A stretch of DNA of 5,649 nt from an uncultured Flammeovirgaceae bacterium. GTDB lineage: Bacteria; Bacteroidota; Bacteroidia; Cytophagales; Cyclobacteriaceae. Positions 1 to 5,649 of this stretch are shown in pieces (the first letter of the stretch is position 1; the number at the start of each line of letters is the position of its first letter). Below the pieces are notes generated by a model. It saw nothing but the letters and a program-made list of their open reading frames with translations. It searched no databases and had not been told where the DNA came from. A program made the translations under genes and the position numbers. Location of the stretch: assembly GCA_946886805.1 (NCBI GenBank), contig CAMPJM010000297.1, positions 1 to 5,649 of the forward strand. The letters are read 5' to 3'.

Positions 1-2511
1 ATTGCTTCTGTGAATTCGCTCATAACTTTCTGCTAATACTGTCTTGATCCCTAACAAAAAGGTTCCTTTTGCCGCCCAGTCTCGGGAAGAGCCACTGCCA
101 TATTCTTTTCCCGCAAGCACCACGAGCGGGACACCAGCTTCTTTATATTTGACGGAAGCATCATAAACAGACATTTCCTCACCATCAGGCAAATATCGGG
201 TATAGCCGCCTTCTTTGGTTGCCAGCTTATTTTTTATGCGCACGTTGGCGAAGGTACCACGAACCATCACTTCATCATTTCCGCGGCGGGATCCATAGGA
301 ATTAAACTCTTCCTTCGGGGTGCCCCTGCTGATTAAATATTGTCCTGCTGGGGAGTTCTCATTAAATGAGCCTGCCGGGGAAATATGGTCAGTAGTGACA
401 CTGTCTCCTAACATAAGAAGGCACCTGGCCTCTTTTATATCTTCAAAAGCTGCCGGTTGATCTGAAATATTGTGGAAGAAGGGTGCTTCTTTAATGTAGG
501 TGGAAGATTCATCCCAGGCATATAATTTGTCTTGTGGGATCTCCAGATTTCTCCAGATCTCATTTCCTTCAAAAATTTCACCATAGTTTTTAGCAAAATC
601 ATCAGGGGTTAATACCTTGTTCATTATCTCTAATATCTCCTCATTTGAAGGCCAAATATCTTTTAGAAATACGGGTTCCTGATTGGGATCATAGCTGATT
701 GGCTCATTGATAAGGTCTATATCCACTCGACCAGCAATGGCATAGGCCACCACCAGCATGGGAGACATCAGGAAGTTCATCCTTACCTGTGGATGTATTC
801 GGGCTTCAAAATTCCGGTTGCCGGAAAGTACTGACGTTACCACCAGATCATTTTCATCCACCGCCTGGGCAATATGTGCAGGCAAGGGACCGGAGTTTCC
901 TATACAGGATGTGCAACCATAACCAACCAGGTGAAACCGCAGTGCCTCCAGGTCATCCAGCAGGTCTGCTTTTATGAGATAATCAGTCACTACCTTGGAG
1001 CCTGGAGCCAAAGAAGTTTTTACCCACGGTCTTGAATCCAGTCCTCGTGCCTTTGCTTTTTTAGCTACCAGCCCGGCTCCCAGCATCACATAGGGATTGG
1101 ACGTATTGGTGCAGGAAGTGATAGCGGCAATCACTACAGCGCCATCAGAAAGTAAGTATTTTTTGGTGCCGACTGTGACCTGCGCCACCTTCAGCCCATT
1201 TTTTTCTTTGGTTTCCACGGATGTTTCTTGCGCGCTGGGAAAAGGCGCAGGCATAATCGGCTGACTACCACCCTCACCAGCCCAACGGACAATTTGTCTT
1301 TCTTCCGGGGCTATGTATTTTCTACCATAGGCTTCATCTAAAAGATCTATGAATTTGGGCTTAAAGTTTTTGAGCAGGATCTTGTCCTGCGGACGTTTCG
1401 GGCCGGCTACAGTAGGTTCTATGCTGGATAAATCAAGTTCTACTACATCGGTATAAGTGATTTTCTCCTCGTCGGTTCGCCATAGCATATTTGCTTTGCA
1501 GTAATCTTCTACCAATTGTATCTGATCCTCAGTTCGATTGCTTTTGCGCATGTATTCCAGCGTTTTATCATCGATAGGGAAATAGGTGATGGTACAGCCA
1601 AATTCTGGTGACATATTACCAATAGTTGCCCGGTCCGGCACCGTAAGATGCTGTAATCCTTCTCCAAATACTTCTACAAACTTCCCTACCACCCCGTATT
1701 GTCTTAGTTTTTCCGCAATGGTCAACACGAGATCAGTTGCAGTGGTGCCCAAAGGCATTTCACCCGTCAATTTCAAGCCGATCACCTCGGGCATGATAAA
1801 ATAGATTGGTTGCCCAAGCAAAGCTGCTTCAGCTTCGATACCGCCCACGCCCCAAGCCACAACACCAATACCATTCACCATGGGGGTATGGCTGTCAGTA
1901 CCTACCAAAGTATCGGGGAAAGCTTCTCCGTTTCTGGCAATTACGCCTTGTGACAAATATTCAAGATTTACCTGATGGCAAATACCCATGCCGGGCGGTA
2001 CCACACTAAAATTATTAAATGATTTTTGTGCCCATTTTAAAAACTGATAGCGTTCTTTATTTCGTTTATACTCCTCGTCAATATTGCGTTGGTAGGAATA
2101 GTCTGTTCCAAAATAATCTACCTGCACCGAATGATCAATAACGAGGTCGACCGGCACCAAAGGATTAATGGAATTGGGATCTTTGCCTTTTCTGGCTATT
2201 TCTGCTCTCAGGGAAGCGATATCCACCACAGAAGGAACTCCTGTAAAGTCCTGCATCAGTACCCTAGCTGGTTTAAATGGGATGTCTTTATCAGAAGCTT
2301 TTGGCCGCCAACCAAGAATGGTCTCTATGTTCTCTCTTGTGATTGCAAAATCATCAAAATTTCGCAAAGCGTTTTCTAACAAGATTCTGATGGAAAAAGG
2401 CATTTTTTCAATTTCATATCCCTGCTTTACAAGCTCGGGGAGGCTGTAATAGGTAAGAATGCCTTTTTTGGAATTTAATGACTGTTTAACTTTAAAAGGA
2501 TCTGTGACCAT
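1..2511 (-). CDS. acnA: Aconitate hydratase, AcnA/IRP type (C-terminus beyond window)
   Basis: This enzyme isomerises citrate to isocitrate via cis-aconitate in the cytoplasmic TCA cycle, using a [4Fe-4S] cluster. The frame is open for 837 codons from the ATG at 2511 to base 1. Three cluster cysteines are visible: Cys467 in SCTNTSNP, and Cys533 and Cys536 in GYGCTSCIGNSGP. Their 66- and 3-residue spacings match E. coli AcnA. Other landmarks are TDSHTPMVNG (about 205-214), GDSVTTDHISPAG (from 702) and the swivel-domain substrate-binding loop GSGSSRDWAAKG (805-816, Arg810). The sequence stops at YERIHRSN, just before the usual LVGMGVLPLQF stretch, so roughly 80-90 residues lie outside. The length and three-cysteine layout fit AcnA rather than the shorter mitochondrial type. 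AcnD of the methylcitrate pathway is related, but no prp gene is seen. The start lacks a Shine-Dalgarno sequence, as is common in Bacteroidota. It is divergent from the CMD-NDH-2 pair and shares their upstream spacer. In other bacteria, apo-AcnA binds mRNA; that is untested here. Confidence 0.96.
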   Translation of the reverse strand, partial: MVTDPFKVKQSLNSKKGILTYYSLPELVKQGYEIEKMPFSIRILLENALRNFDDFAITRENIETILGWRPKASDKDIPFKPARVLMQDFTGVPSVVDIASLRAEIARKGKDPNSINPLVPVDLVIDHSVQVDYFGTDYSYQRNIDEEYKRNKERYQFLKWAQKSFNNFSVVPPGMGICHQVNLEYLSQGVIARNGEAFPDTLVGTDSHTPMVNGIGVVAWGVGGIEAEAALLGQPIYFIMPEVIGLKLTGEMPLGTTATDLVLTIAEKLRQYGVVGKFVEVFGEGLQHLTVPDRATIGNMSPEFGCTITYFPIDDKTLEYMRKSNRTEDQIQLVEDYCKANMLWRTDEEKITYTDVVELDLSSIEPTVAGPKRPQDKILLKNFKPKFIDLLDEAYGRKYIAPEERQIVRWAGEGGSQPIMPAPFPSAQETSVETKEKNGLKVAQVTVGTKKYLLSDGAVVIAAITSCTNTSNPYVMLGAGLVAKKAKARGLDSRPWVKTSLAPGSKVVTDYLIKADLLDDLEALRFHLVGYGCTSCIGNSGPLPAHIAQAVDENDLVVTSVLSGNRNFEARIHPQVRMNFLMSPMLVVAYAIAGRVDIDLINEPISYDPNQEPVFLKDIWPSNEEILEIMNKVLTPDDFAKNYGEIFEGNEIWRNLEIPQDKLYAWDESSTYIKEAPFFHNISDQPAAFEDIKEARCLLMLGDSVTTDHISPAGSFNENSPAGQYLISRGTPKEEFNSYGSRRGNDEVMVRGTFANVRIKNKLATKEGGYTRYLPDGEEMSVYDASVKYKEAGVPLVVLAGKEYGSGSSRDWAAKGTFLLGIKTVLAESYERIHRSN

Positions 2512-2582
2512 AGGTATAAAAGTTTTAGTGCTTAACAGGATTAGCTAGTAATATTCTTACGGTTTAGAAAAAATAAAGATTT

Positions 2583-2588
2583 ATTATA
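2583..2588 (-). promoter_or_regulatory. Possible -10 element (TATAAT) for acnA
   Basis: Read on the minus strand, the spacer contains TATAAT about 71 bases before the aconitase ATG. No convincing partner element at -35, and no clear Bacteroidota-type TAnnTTTG box, was found. If it is real, the palindrome at 2609-2634 would sit about 20-45 bp upstream of it, in the -35 region. The spacer is very AT-rich, so this hexamer could occur by chance. Confidence 0.25.
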
Positions 2589-2608
2589 ACCAATACAAAA
2601 TGCCAACG

Positions 2609-2634
2609 TATAAAAGACTAAATAGTCCTTTATA
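2609..2634. promoter_or_regulatory. Palindromic operator, copy A (acnA / CMD-ndh spacer)
   Basis: A 26-bp inverted repeat with left arm TATAAAAGACTA, a central AA, and right arm TAGTCCTTTATA. The 12-base arms pair with one mismatch. It ends 11 bases before the ATG at 2646. Copy B at 5002-5027 matches it at 24 of 26 positions when one copy is reversed. The core GACT-N4-AGTC with flanking ATA/TAT resembles the type 1 sites of the Rrf2-family Fe-S sensor IscR, which use GACT-N5-AGTC. It could act on the plus-strand operon, on the divergent aconitase gene, or on both. A role as an mRNA hairpin in the leader is the alternative, but near-identical recurrence before another gene favours protein binding. 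Confidence 0.7.
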
Positions 2635-2645
2635 AAATATACAAA

Positions 2646-2987
2646 ATGAATAATCAACATGTTTTCCCTGTAGTAACAAGAGAAATTGCTGAGAAAAGAG
2701 CTTCTCTTGCACCCGAAGCGATAGAAGCTTTTCGGAATTTCAGTAGAACAGTTTTTAAAGAAGGAGCGCTTTCGGAAAAGACCAAGCAGTTGATTACTGT
2801 TGCTGTAGCACATGTGACCCAGTGTCCCTCTTGCATCCGTGGACATACTTCTCAAGCCATAAGAAAGGGGGCAACTCAGGAAGAAATAATGGAAGCCATT
2901 TGGGTGGCTTCTGAAATGCGGGCGGGTGCTGCTTATGCACATTCTGCTTTGGCTATCGATGAAATGGCCAAAACCCAAAAAAGCTGA
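2646..2987 (+). CDS. Carboxymuconolactone decarboxylase / AhpD-like small protein
   Basis: A 113-residue, mostly helical cytoplasmic protein of the CMD/AhpD superfamily. The diagnostic stretch is KTKQLITVAVAHVTQCPSC at 45-63, followed by IRGH, giving Cys60-x2-Cys63-x3-His67. In AhpD the equivalent cysteine pair and histidine form the peroxidase/disulphide-reductase centre. The family helix continues through KGATQEEIMEAIWVASEM. The length is normal for the single-domain form. The glutamate that usually lies 12 residues before the first cysteine (AhpD proton relay) is Gln48 here. It is the first gene after operator copy A, and an NADH dehydrogenase gene starts 25 bp downstream, which suggests one transcript. 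I infer thiol-based redox or peroxide chemistry; decarboxylase activity is unlikely for CxxC members. The exact substrate is unknown. The start at 2646 gives the normal N-terminus for this family. Confidence 0.88.
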   Translation: MNNQHVFPVVTREIAEKRASLAPEAIEAFRNFSRTVFKEGALSEKTKQLITVAVAHVTQCPSCIRGHTSQAIRKGATQEEIMEAIWVASEMRAGAAYAHSALAIDEMAKTQKS

Positions 2988-3012
2988 TTATAAGAATTTA
3001 AGTTTTGAAGAG

Positions 3013-4350
3013 ATGAAAAATTACAAAAAGCATATCGTTATTGTTGGTGGTGGTTTTGGCGGTATTTCAGCTGCCAATGAACTGAAGGGAAAGGAAGTGG
3101 ATGTCACGCTCATTGATAAGACCAACCATCATTTATTTCAGCCGCTATTATATCAGGTGGCTACTGCTGCTTTATCCCCGGGTGATATAGCAACGCCTAT
3201 CCGTTCGATTGTGGGGAAAGATTCCGGAGTCCGGGTGATATTGGGAGAGGTAGAGAAAATTGAAGCAGCAGAGAGAAAACTAACTATGCTGGATGGACGC
3301 ATTATTTCTTACGACCAACTAATCATAGCTGTTGGTGCTAAATACAATTATTTTGGTCATAACGAGTGGGAGGATAATGCACCCGGTCTTAAAACTGTCA
3401 GTGATGCGCTTCAGATAAGGGAGCGGATTCTATTATCCTTAGAGGAAGCGGAACAAATTCCGGATCCCGAACAACGCAAGCCCTACCTTACCTACGTGAT
3501 TATTGGTGGTGGTCCTACCGGCGTAGAAATGGCGGGTGCGATAGCTGAAATTACCAAACGCAATATAAAGCTGGATTACAGTAATATCAGCAAAGAGGAA
3601 ACGCGCATTGTGCTGGTTGAAGCAGCACCGGGAATTTTGAATGGCTATCCTGAATCTTTATCATTGAAGGCAAAGGAAATGTTGGAGGAATTGGGCGTGG
3701 AGGTAATGCTGAATAAGCCAGTAACAAAAATTGAGCGTGGCAAAATATCTTTCGCCGATGGTGCCATTGAATCACCGAACATCATCTGGGCTGCAGGAGT
3801 GGTTGCAAATCCTCTGATAAATTCTCTGGGAGTTGCACATGACCGCAGTGGAAGGGTAATGGTAAATGGTGACCTGAGTTTGCCCGACTATCCGGAAATT
3901 TTTGTCATCGGTGATGCCGCTCATTATAAAGATGAAGCAGGAAAACCGCTTCCATCGACAGCATCGGTGGCCATGCAGCAAGGCCGGTTTGTCGGGAAGG
4001 CATTAAGGAGTGAAAAGCAAATGGATCGAGCCCCATTTAGATACGCAAACAAAGGATCAATGGCCACTATAGGAAGGGCAAAAGCAATAGCGGATATCAA
4101 CGGACTAAAACTCAGTGGATTTCCTGCGTGGATATTATGGTCAGTTGTACATATACTGTTTCTGATAGGCTTTCGAAACCGGTTCCGTGTTTTTGTAGAG
4201 TGGGTATGGTATTACTTTACGTATAAGCGAGGCGTTAAGCTCATTACTGACCGTTCGGGTTGCCAACATTGCAGTTCGTTCGAAAAGCCTTTAGGGCAAA
4301 CAGATAATATTCGTGATATTTTATACAGCGAGCTCCAATTACAGGCTTAA
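3013..4350 (+). CDS. ndh: Type II NADH:quinone oxidoreductase (NDH-2)
   Basis: A 445-residue FAD enzyme that passes electrons from NADH to the quinone pool without pumping protons, bound to the inner face of the cytoplasmic membrane. The FAD-binding loop GGGFGG is at 12-17, followed by the family signature NHHLFQPLLYQVATAAL (38-54). A second dinucleotide fold, IIGGGPTGVEMAGAIAE (163-179), binds NADH. Glu203 at the end of its second strand favours NADH over NADPH. VIGDAAH (298-304) contacts FAD, and ASVAMQQG (317-324) corresponds to the quinone-site AQxAxQ motif, with Ser in place of the first Gln. The hydrophobic, aromatic tail (about 370-410) is the membrane anchor. The tail also carries Cys417-x2-Cys420. 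I chose the start at 3013 because family members begin just before the first beta strand; starts at 2926 or 2959 would overlap the CMD gene. It is probably cotranscribed with that gene. Confidence 0.93.
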   Translation: MKNYKKHIVIVGGGFGGISAANELKGKEVDVTLIDKTNHHLFQPLLYQVATAALSPGDIATPIRSIVGKDSGVRVILGEVEKIEAAERKLTMLDGRIISYDQLIIAVGAKYNYFGHNEWEDNAPGLKTVSDALQIRERILLSLEEAEQIPDPEQRKPYLTYVIIGGGPTGVEMAGAIAEITKRNIKLDYSNISKEETRIVLVEAAPGILNGYPESLSLKAKEMLEELGVEVMLNKPVTKIERGKISFADGAIESPNIIWAAGVVANPLINSLGVAHDRSGRVMVNGDLSLPDYPEIFVIGDAAHYKDEAGKPLPSTASVAMQQGRFVGKALRSEKQMDRAPFRYANKGSMATIGRAKAIADINGLKLSGFPAWILWSVVHILFLIGFRNRFRVFVEWVWYYFTYKRGVKLITDRSGCQHCSSFEKPLGQTDNIRDILYSELQLQA

Positions 4351-4379
4351 CTGTTTAAAGCTTAAAAATAACTGTAATA

Positions 4380-4511
4380 TGAGTTCGAATCGAGATTGGC
4401 CTGAACTATATTGGGGAGCGTCAATGAGATACCGGAAAATAAAGATTTTTGAAATATAAATCTTTATTTTCCGGTATGACGTTCAAATTTGATACCCGAA
4501 CTCAATTTTTT
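4380..4511 (+). terminator. Candidate terminator after ndh: long hairpin plus T-run
   Basis: Thirty bases after the ndh stop, TGAGTTCG (4380-4387) is complementary to CGAACTCA (4497-4504), and six T residues follow at 4506-4511. Between them lies a long imperfect stem capped by a perfect 20-bp hairpin. The outer stem followed by a T-run could end transcription of the CMD-ndh transcript. The element is much longer than a usual intrinsic terminator and the upper stem is AT-rich, so this role is uncertain. Confidence 0.35.
4429..4477. repeat. Perfect 20-bp inverted repeat within a larger palindromic element
   Basis: The left arm (4429-4448) begins ATACCGGAAAAT and the right arm (4458-4477) ends ATTTTCCGGTAT. 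All 20 bases pair, around a 9-base loop, TTGAAATAT. Outside it the complementarity continues imperfectly: TGAAC (4402-4406) with GTTCA (4481-4485), CGTCA (4419-4423) with TGACG (4477-4481), and the outer TGAGTTCG/CGAACTCA ends. The left flank carries extra unpaired blocks. This could be a terminator, a MITE-like non-autonomous element or another structured spacer element. No target-site duplication is evident. Confidence 0.75.
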
Positions 4512-4532
4512 AAAATTTAAATAAAATGTGTT

Positions 4533-4799
4533 ATGAACTTAATAGAAAATTTAGTTAGCTTTTTCAATAAACCAGCATCAGAGACAGAAGTAGCAAGTCC
4601 TGATGGATTATGTTCCCTTTGCTGGGGGCATCAAAAATACGATCATCAGATAAGGGAGATCTACAAAGACAAACAAATAGATGTAGAAAACCATCAGGCA
4701 AAATATACACTTATCCAGGATTTTATGGTCAATCAGCTTGATGGTATCAGACTTAAAAAGGAAGATGAGCATATTCATGAATGTCCTACGTGTGGATGA
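4533..4799 (+). CDS. Small protein with paired CxxC motifs, zinc-ribbon-like, unknown function
   Basis: An 88-residue protein that I do not recognise by name. Its N-terminus (MNLIENLVSFFNK) is a short amphipathic stretch, without a signal peptide or a full membrane segment. Cys27-x2-Cys30 sits in GLCSLCWGHQKYD, and Cys84-x2-Cys87 ends the protein as HECPTCG. Two CxxC knuckles about 54 residues apart suggest a single tetrahedral Zn site joining the two ends, with a charged helical middle (about 38-80). Small cytoplasmic proteins of this CxxCWG type seem familiar from Bacteroidota, but no function can be assigned. An earlier ATG at 4526 is in another frame and soon stops, which leaves 4533 as the start. 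It stands alone, separated from ndh by the inverted-repeat element and from the next gene by 252 bp. Codon use resembles the neighbouring genes. Confidence 0.75.
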   Translation: MNLIENLVSFFNKPASETEVASPDGLCSLCWGHQKYDHQIREIYKDKQIDVENHQAKYTLIQDFMVNQLDGIRLKKEDEHIHECPTCG

Positions 4800-5000
4800 G
4801 GGTAGGTTGGTAAAGTTTCACCCCGGATTCTGGGAGGCAGCGGAACATTAATCCTGTCCAGAAAAATGGGAAAGTCTCTATTTGGGCACGGGTTTTACTA
4901 TTGAGATGTGCCTGTTCCAAAACACCCTCCTCAACAGAAATTTCAAACTTATAAAAAAGATCTAAATGATGAACCTTTATTGAATCCTCAACGTATAAAG
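4800..5000. other. Spacer with GC-richer block of unknown origin
   Basis: The first 130 bases after the small CxxC gene are about 48% GC by count, well above the other spacers. On the plus strand, frame 4801 reads VKFHPGFWEAAEH, then a TAA at 4849, then stays open to a TAA near 4965. The minus strand is open from 5013 to 4786. Neither reading has a recognisable domain or a plausible start context. It may be a decayed gene fragment, a dispersed repeat or a long 3' untranslated region. From about 4935 the sequence becomes AT-rich and leads into the promoter region of the next gene. Confidence 0.4.
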
Positions 5001-5001
5001 T

Positions 5002-5027
5002 TATAAAGGACAAATTAGTCTTTTATA
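5002..5027. promoter_or_regulatory. Palindromic operator, copy B (upstream of DUF6448 gene)
   Basis: The arms TATAAAGGAC and GTCTTTTATA flank AAATTA. They pair at nine of ten positions, and one further T/A pair extends the outer end (5001/5028). It ends 24 bases before the ATG at 5052. Compared with the reverse complement of copy A, it differs only at two central positions. The 11-mer CAACGTATAAA lies just upstream here (4989-4999) and also at copy A (2604-2614), where it runs into the palindrome. I infer that both genes answer to the same DNA-binding dimer. Confidence 0.7.
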
Positions 5028-5032
5028 AAAAA

Positions 5033-5048
5033 CATTTAAACATTTAAA
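5033..5048 (+). repeat. Tandem CATTTAAA pair in the leader
   Basis: Two back-to-back copies of CATTTAAA lie between operator copy B and the ATG at 5052. They leave only GAC before the start codon, so there is no Shine-Dalgarno sequence. The repeat may be simple AT-rich leader sequence with no function of its own. Confidence 0.5.
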
Positions 5049-5051
5049 GAC

Positions 5052-5649
5052 ATGAAAAACATAAAATTTAATCCAACACGGAGTTTTAAGGATATTAGAA
5101 AGATTTTCCTTGCAGGCATATTTATGCTGTTGTTGATCATTCCTCAAACCGCGTCCGCCCACTGCGATTCTTATGATGGACCAGTGATAAAAGACGCCTT
5201 AAAAGCCTTTAATAATAACAAAGTGGAGCTTGTCCTGAAATGGGTAGAAGAAGAACATGAAACTGAAATTAAAAATCTGTTTGCAAAAACCTATGCCTTG
5301 AAAAATGCAGATACAGAAATATACCAGATTGTAGAGAAGCATTTTTTAGAAACGCTGGTACGATTGCACAGAGAAGGTGAGGGCGCTCCTTATACTGGAT
5401 TAAAGCCTGCGGGATCTACCACTGCCATTATTCAGATGGCTGATGAGGCTTTGGCTGAAAAAGATATCAAGGCGCTTTCTACAAAATTGAATGCCCATAT
5501 AGCGCAGGTAGTGAAAGAGAAATATGAGAAAGCAGCAGCCTTAAGTAAGGTAAAAGATGCGTCGGTGGAACAGGGAAGAGCTTATGTAGCAGCTTATGTT
5601 GATTATACGCATACACTGGAAGGTATCCATGCTGTATTGGAACATGGAG
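5052..5649 (+). CDS. Exported DUF6448-family protein (C-terminus beyond window)
   Basis: The frame is open for 199 codons and runs off the right edge. Residues 1-36 form a Sec signal peptide: a basic start, the hydrophobic core FLAGIFMLLLII (about 19-30), then PQTASA, with probable cleavage after Ala36. The mature chain would begin HCDSYDGPVIKDALKAF, which I recognise as the start of the DUF6448 family; the central HFLETLVRLHREGEGAPYTGLKPAG elements (97-121, given in part) agree. The remainder is predicted helical and rich in Glu, Lys and His. Candidate ligands are His37, Cys38, Asp39, His97, His106, Glu108, His187, Glu190 and His193. No catalytic function is established. Cys38 is not a lipoprotein cysteine, because the preceding residues (TASAH) lack a lipobox. 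The protein probably acts in the periplasm. Operator copy B upstream suggests coregulation with the CMD-NDH-2 operon. Confidence 0.75.
   Translation, partial: MKNIKFNPTRSFKDIRKIFLAGIFMLLLIIPQTASAHCDSYDGPVIKDALKAFNNNKVELVLKWVEEEHETEIKNLFAKTYALKNADTEIYQIVEKHFLETLVRLHREGEGAPYTGLKPAGSTTAIIQMADEALAEKDIKALSTKLNAHIAQVVKEKYEKAAALSKVKDASVEQGRAYVAAYVDYTHTLEGIHAVLEHG

Noticed and set aside
1586..2449. Several plus-strand open frames inside the aconitase region
   Set aside because: They are shadows of the strongly supported minus-strand aconitase frame.
2541..2978. 145-codon open frame on the minus strand opposite the CMD gene
   Set aside because: It lies antisense to a clear CMD/AhpD gene and across operator copy A, and its translation shows no domain.
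2926..3012. Upstream start codons for NDH-2 at 2926 and 2959
   Set aside because: They would overlap the CMD gene and add residues not usual before the FAD-binding strand; 3013 fits the family.
4381..4395. tRNA-like TTCGAATC sequence, resembling a T-arm
   Set aside because: The flanking bases do not form a 5-bp T-stem and no other tRNA arms are present; it fits better as the end of the inverted repeat.
4786..5013. 75-codon open frame on the minus strand
   Set aside because: It overlaps the end of the small CxxC gene and begins inside operator copy B, without a start context or recognisable motif; kept only as a sign of the odd spacer.
5148..5167. Lipoprotein processing at Cys38 of the DUF6448 protein
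   Set aside because: Residues before the cysteine are TASAH, without a lipobox Leu/Ala-Ser-Gly pattern directly before Cys; signal peptidase I cleavage after Ala36 fits better.
1..5649. CRISPR array, insertion sequence, toxin-antitoxin or phage module
   Set aside because: No spaced direct repeats, transposase, or paired small toxin-like genes were seen; the genes are mostly metabolic and respiratory.

Overview
This window looks like ordinary chromosomal DNA from a member of the Bacteroidota, probably an aerobic Cytophagales-type marine or soil bacterium. The reasons are the moderate AT-richness, very AT-rich spacers, start codons without a well-spaced Shine-Dalgarno sequence, and protein families typical of that phylum (an AhpD-like carboxymuconolactone decarboxylase next to a type II NADH dehydrogenase, and a DUF6448-type exported protein). 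The assignment is inferred from style and families; there is no rRNA or other marker gene.

Layout. Positions 1-2511 (minus strand) hold most of an AcnA-type aconitase, with the last 80-90 residues cut off by the left edge. A 134-bp divergent spacer (2512-2645) follows. On the plus strand come a small CxxC-containing AhpD/CMD-family protein (2646-2987) and, 25 bp later, a type II NADH:quinone oxidoreductase (3013-4350), which together look like a two-gene operon. A 182-bp spacer carries a large imperfect inverted repeat with a perfect 20-bp inner stem. Next is an 88-residue protein with two CxxC pairs (4533-4799). A 252-bp spacer has a GC-richer block of unknown origin and then an operator. 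Last is a secreted DUF6448-like protein (5052 onward), cut by the right edge.

How the parts may work together. The most notable signal is a 26-bp palindrome at 2609-2634 that recurs almost exactly at 5002-5027 (24 of 26 bases identical when one copy is reversed). One copy lies just upstream of the CMD-NDH-2 pair, in the spacer shared with the aconitase gene. The other lies just upstream of the DUF6448 gene. Its core, GACT-N4-AGTC inside a TATAAA...TTTATA frame at the first site, resembles the type 1 sites of the Fe-S sensor IscR (Rrf2 family), although the spacing is one base shorter. I infer a local redox or iron-sulfur-responsive regulon linking respiratory NADH oxidation, a thiol-active small protein, possibly the [4Fe-4S] enzyme aconitase, and an uncharacterised periplasmic protein. 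No regulator gene lies in the window, so its identity is a hypothesis.
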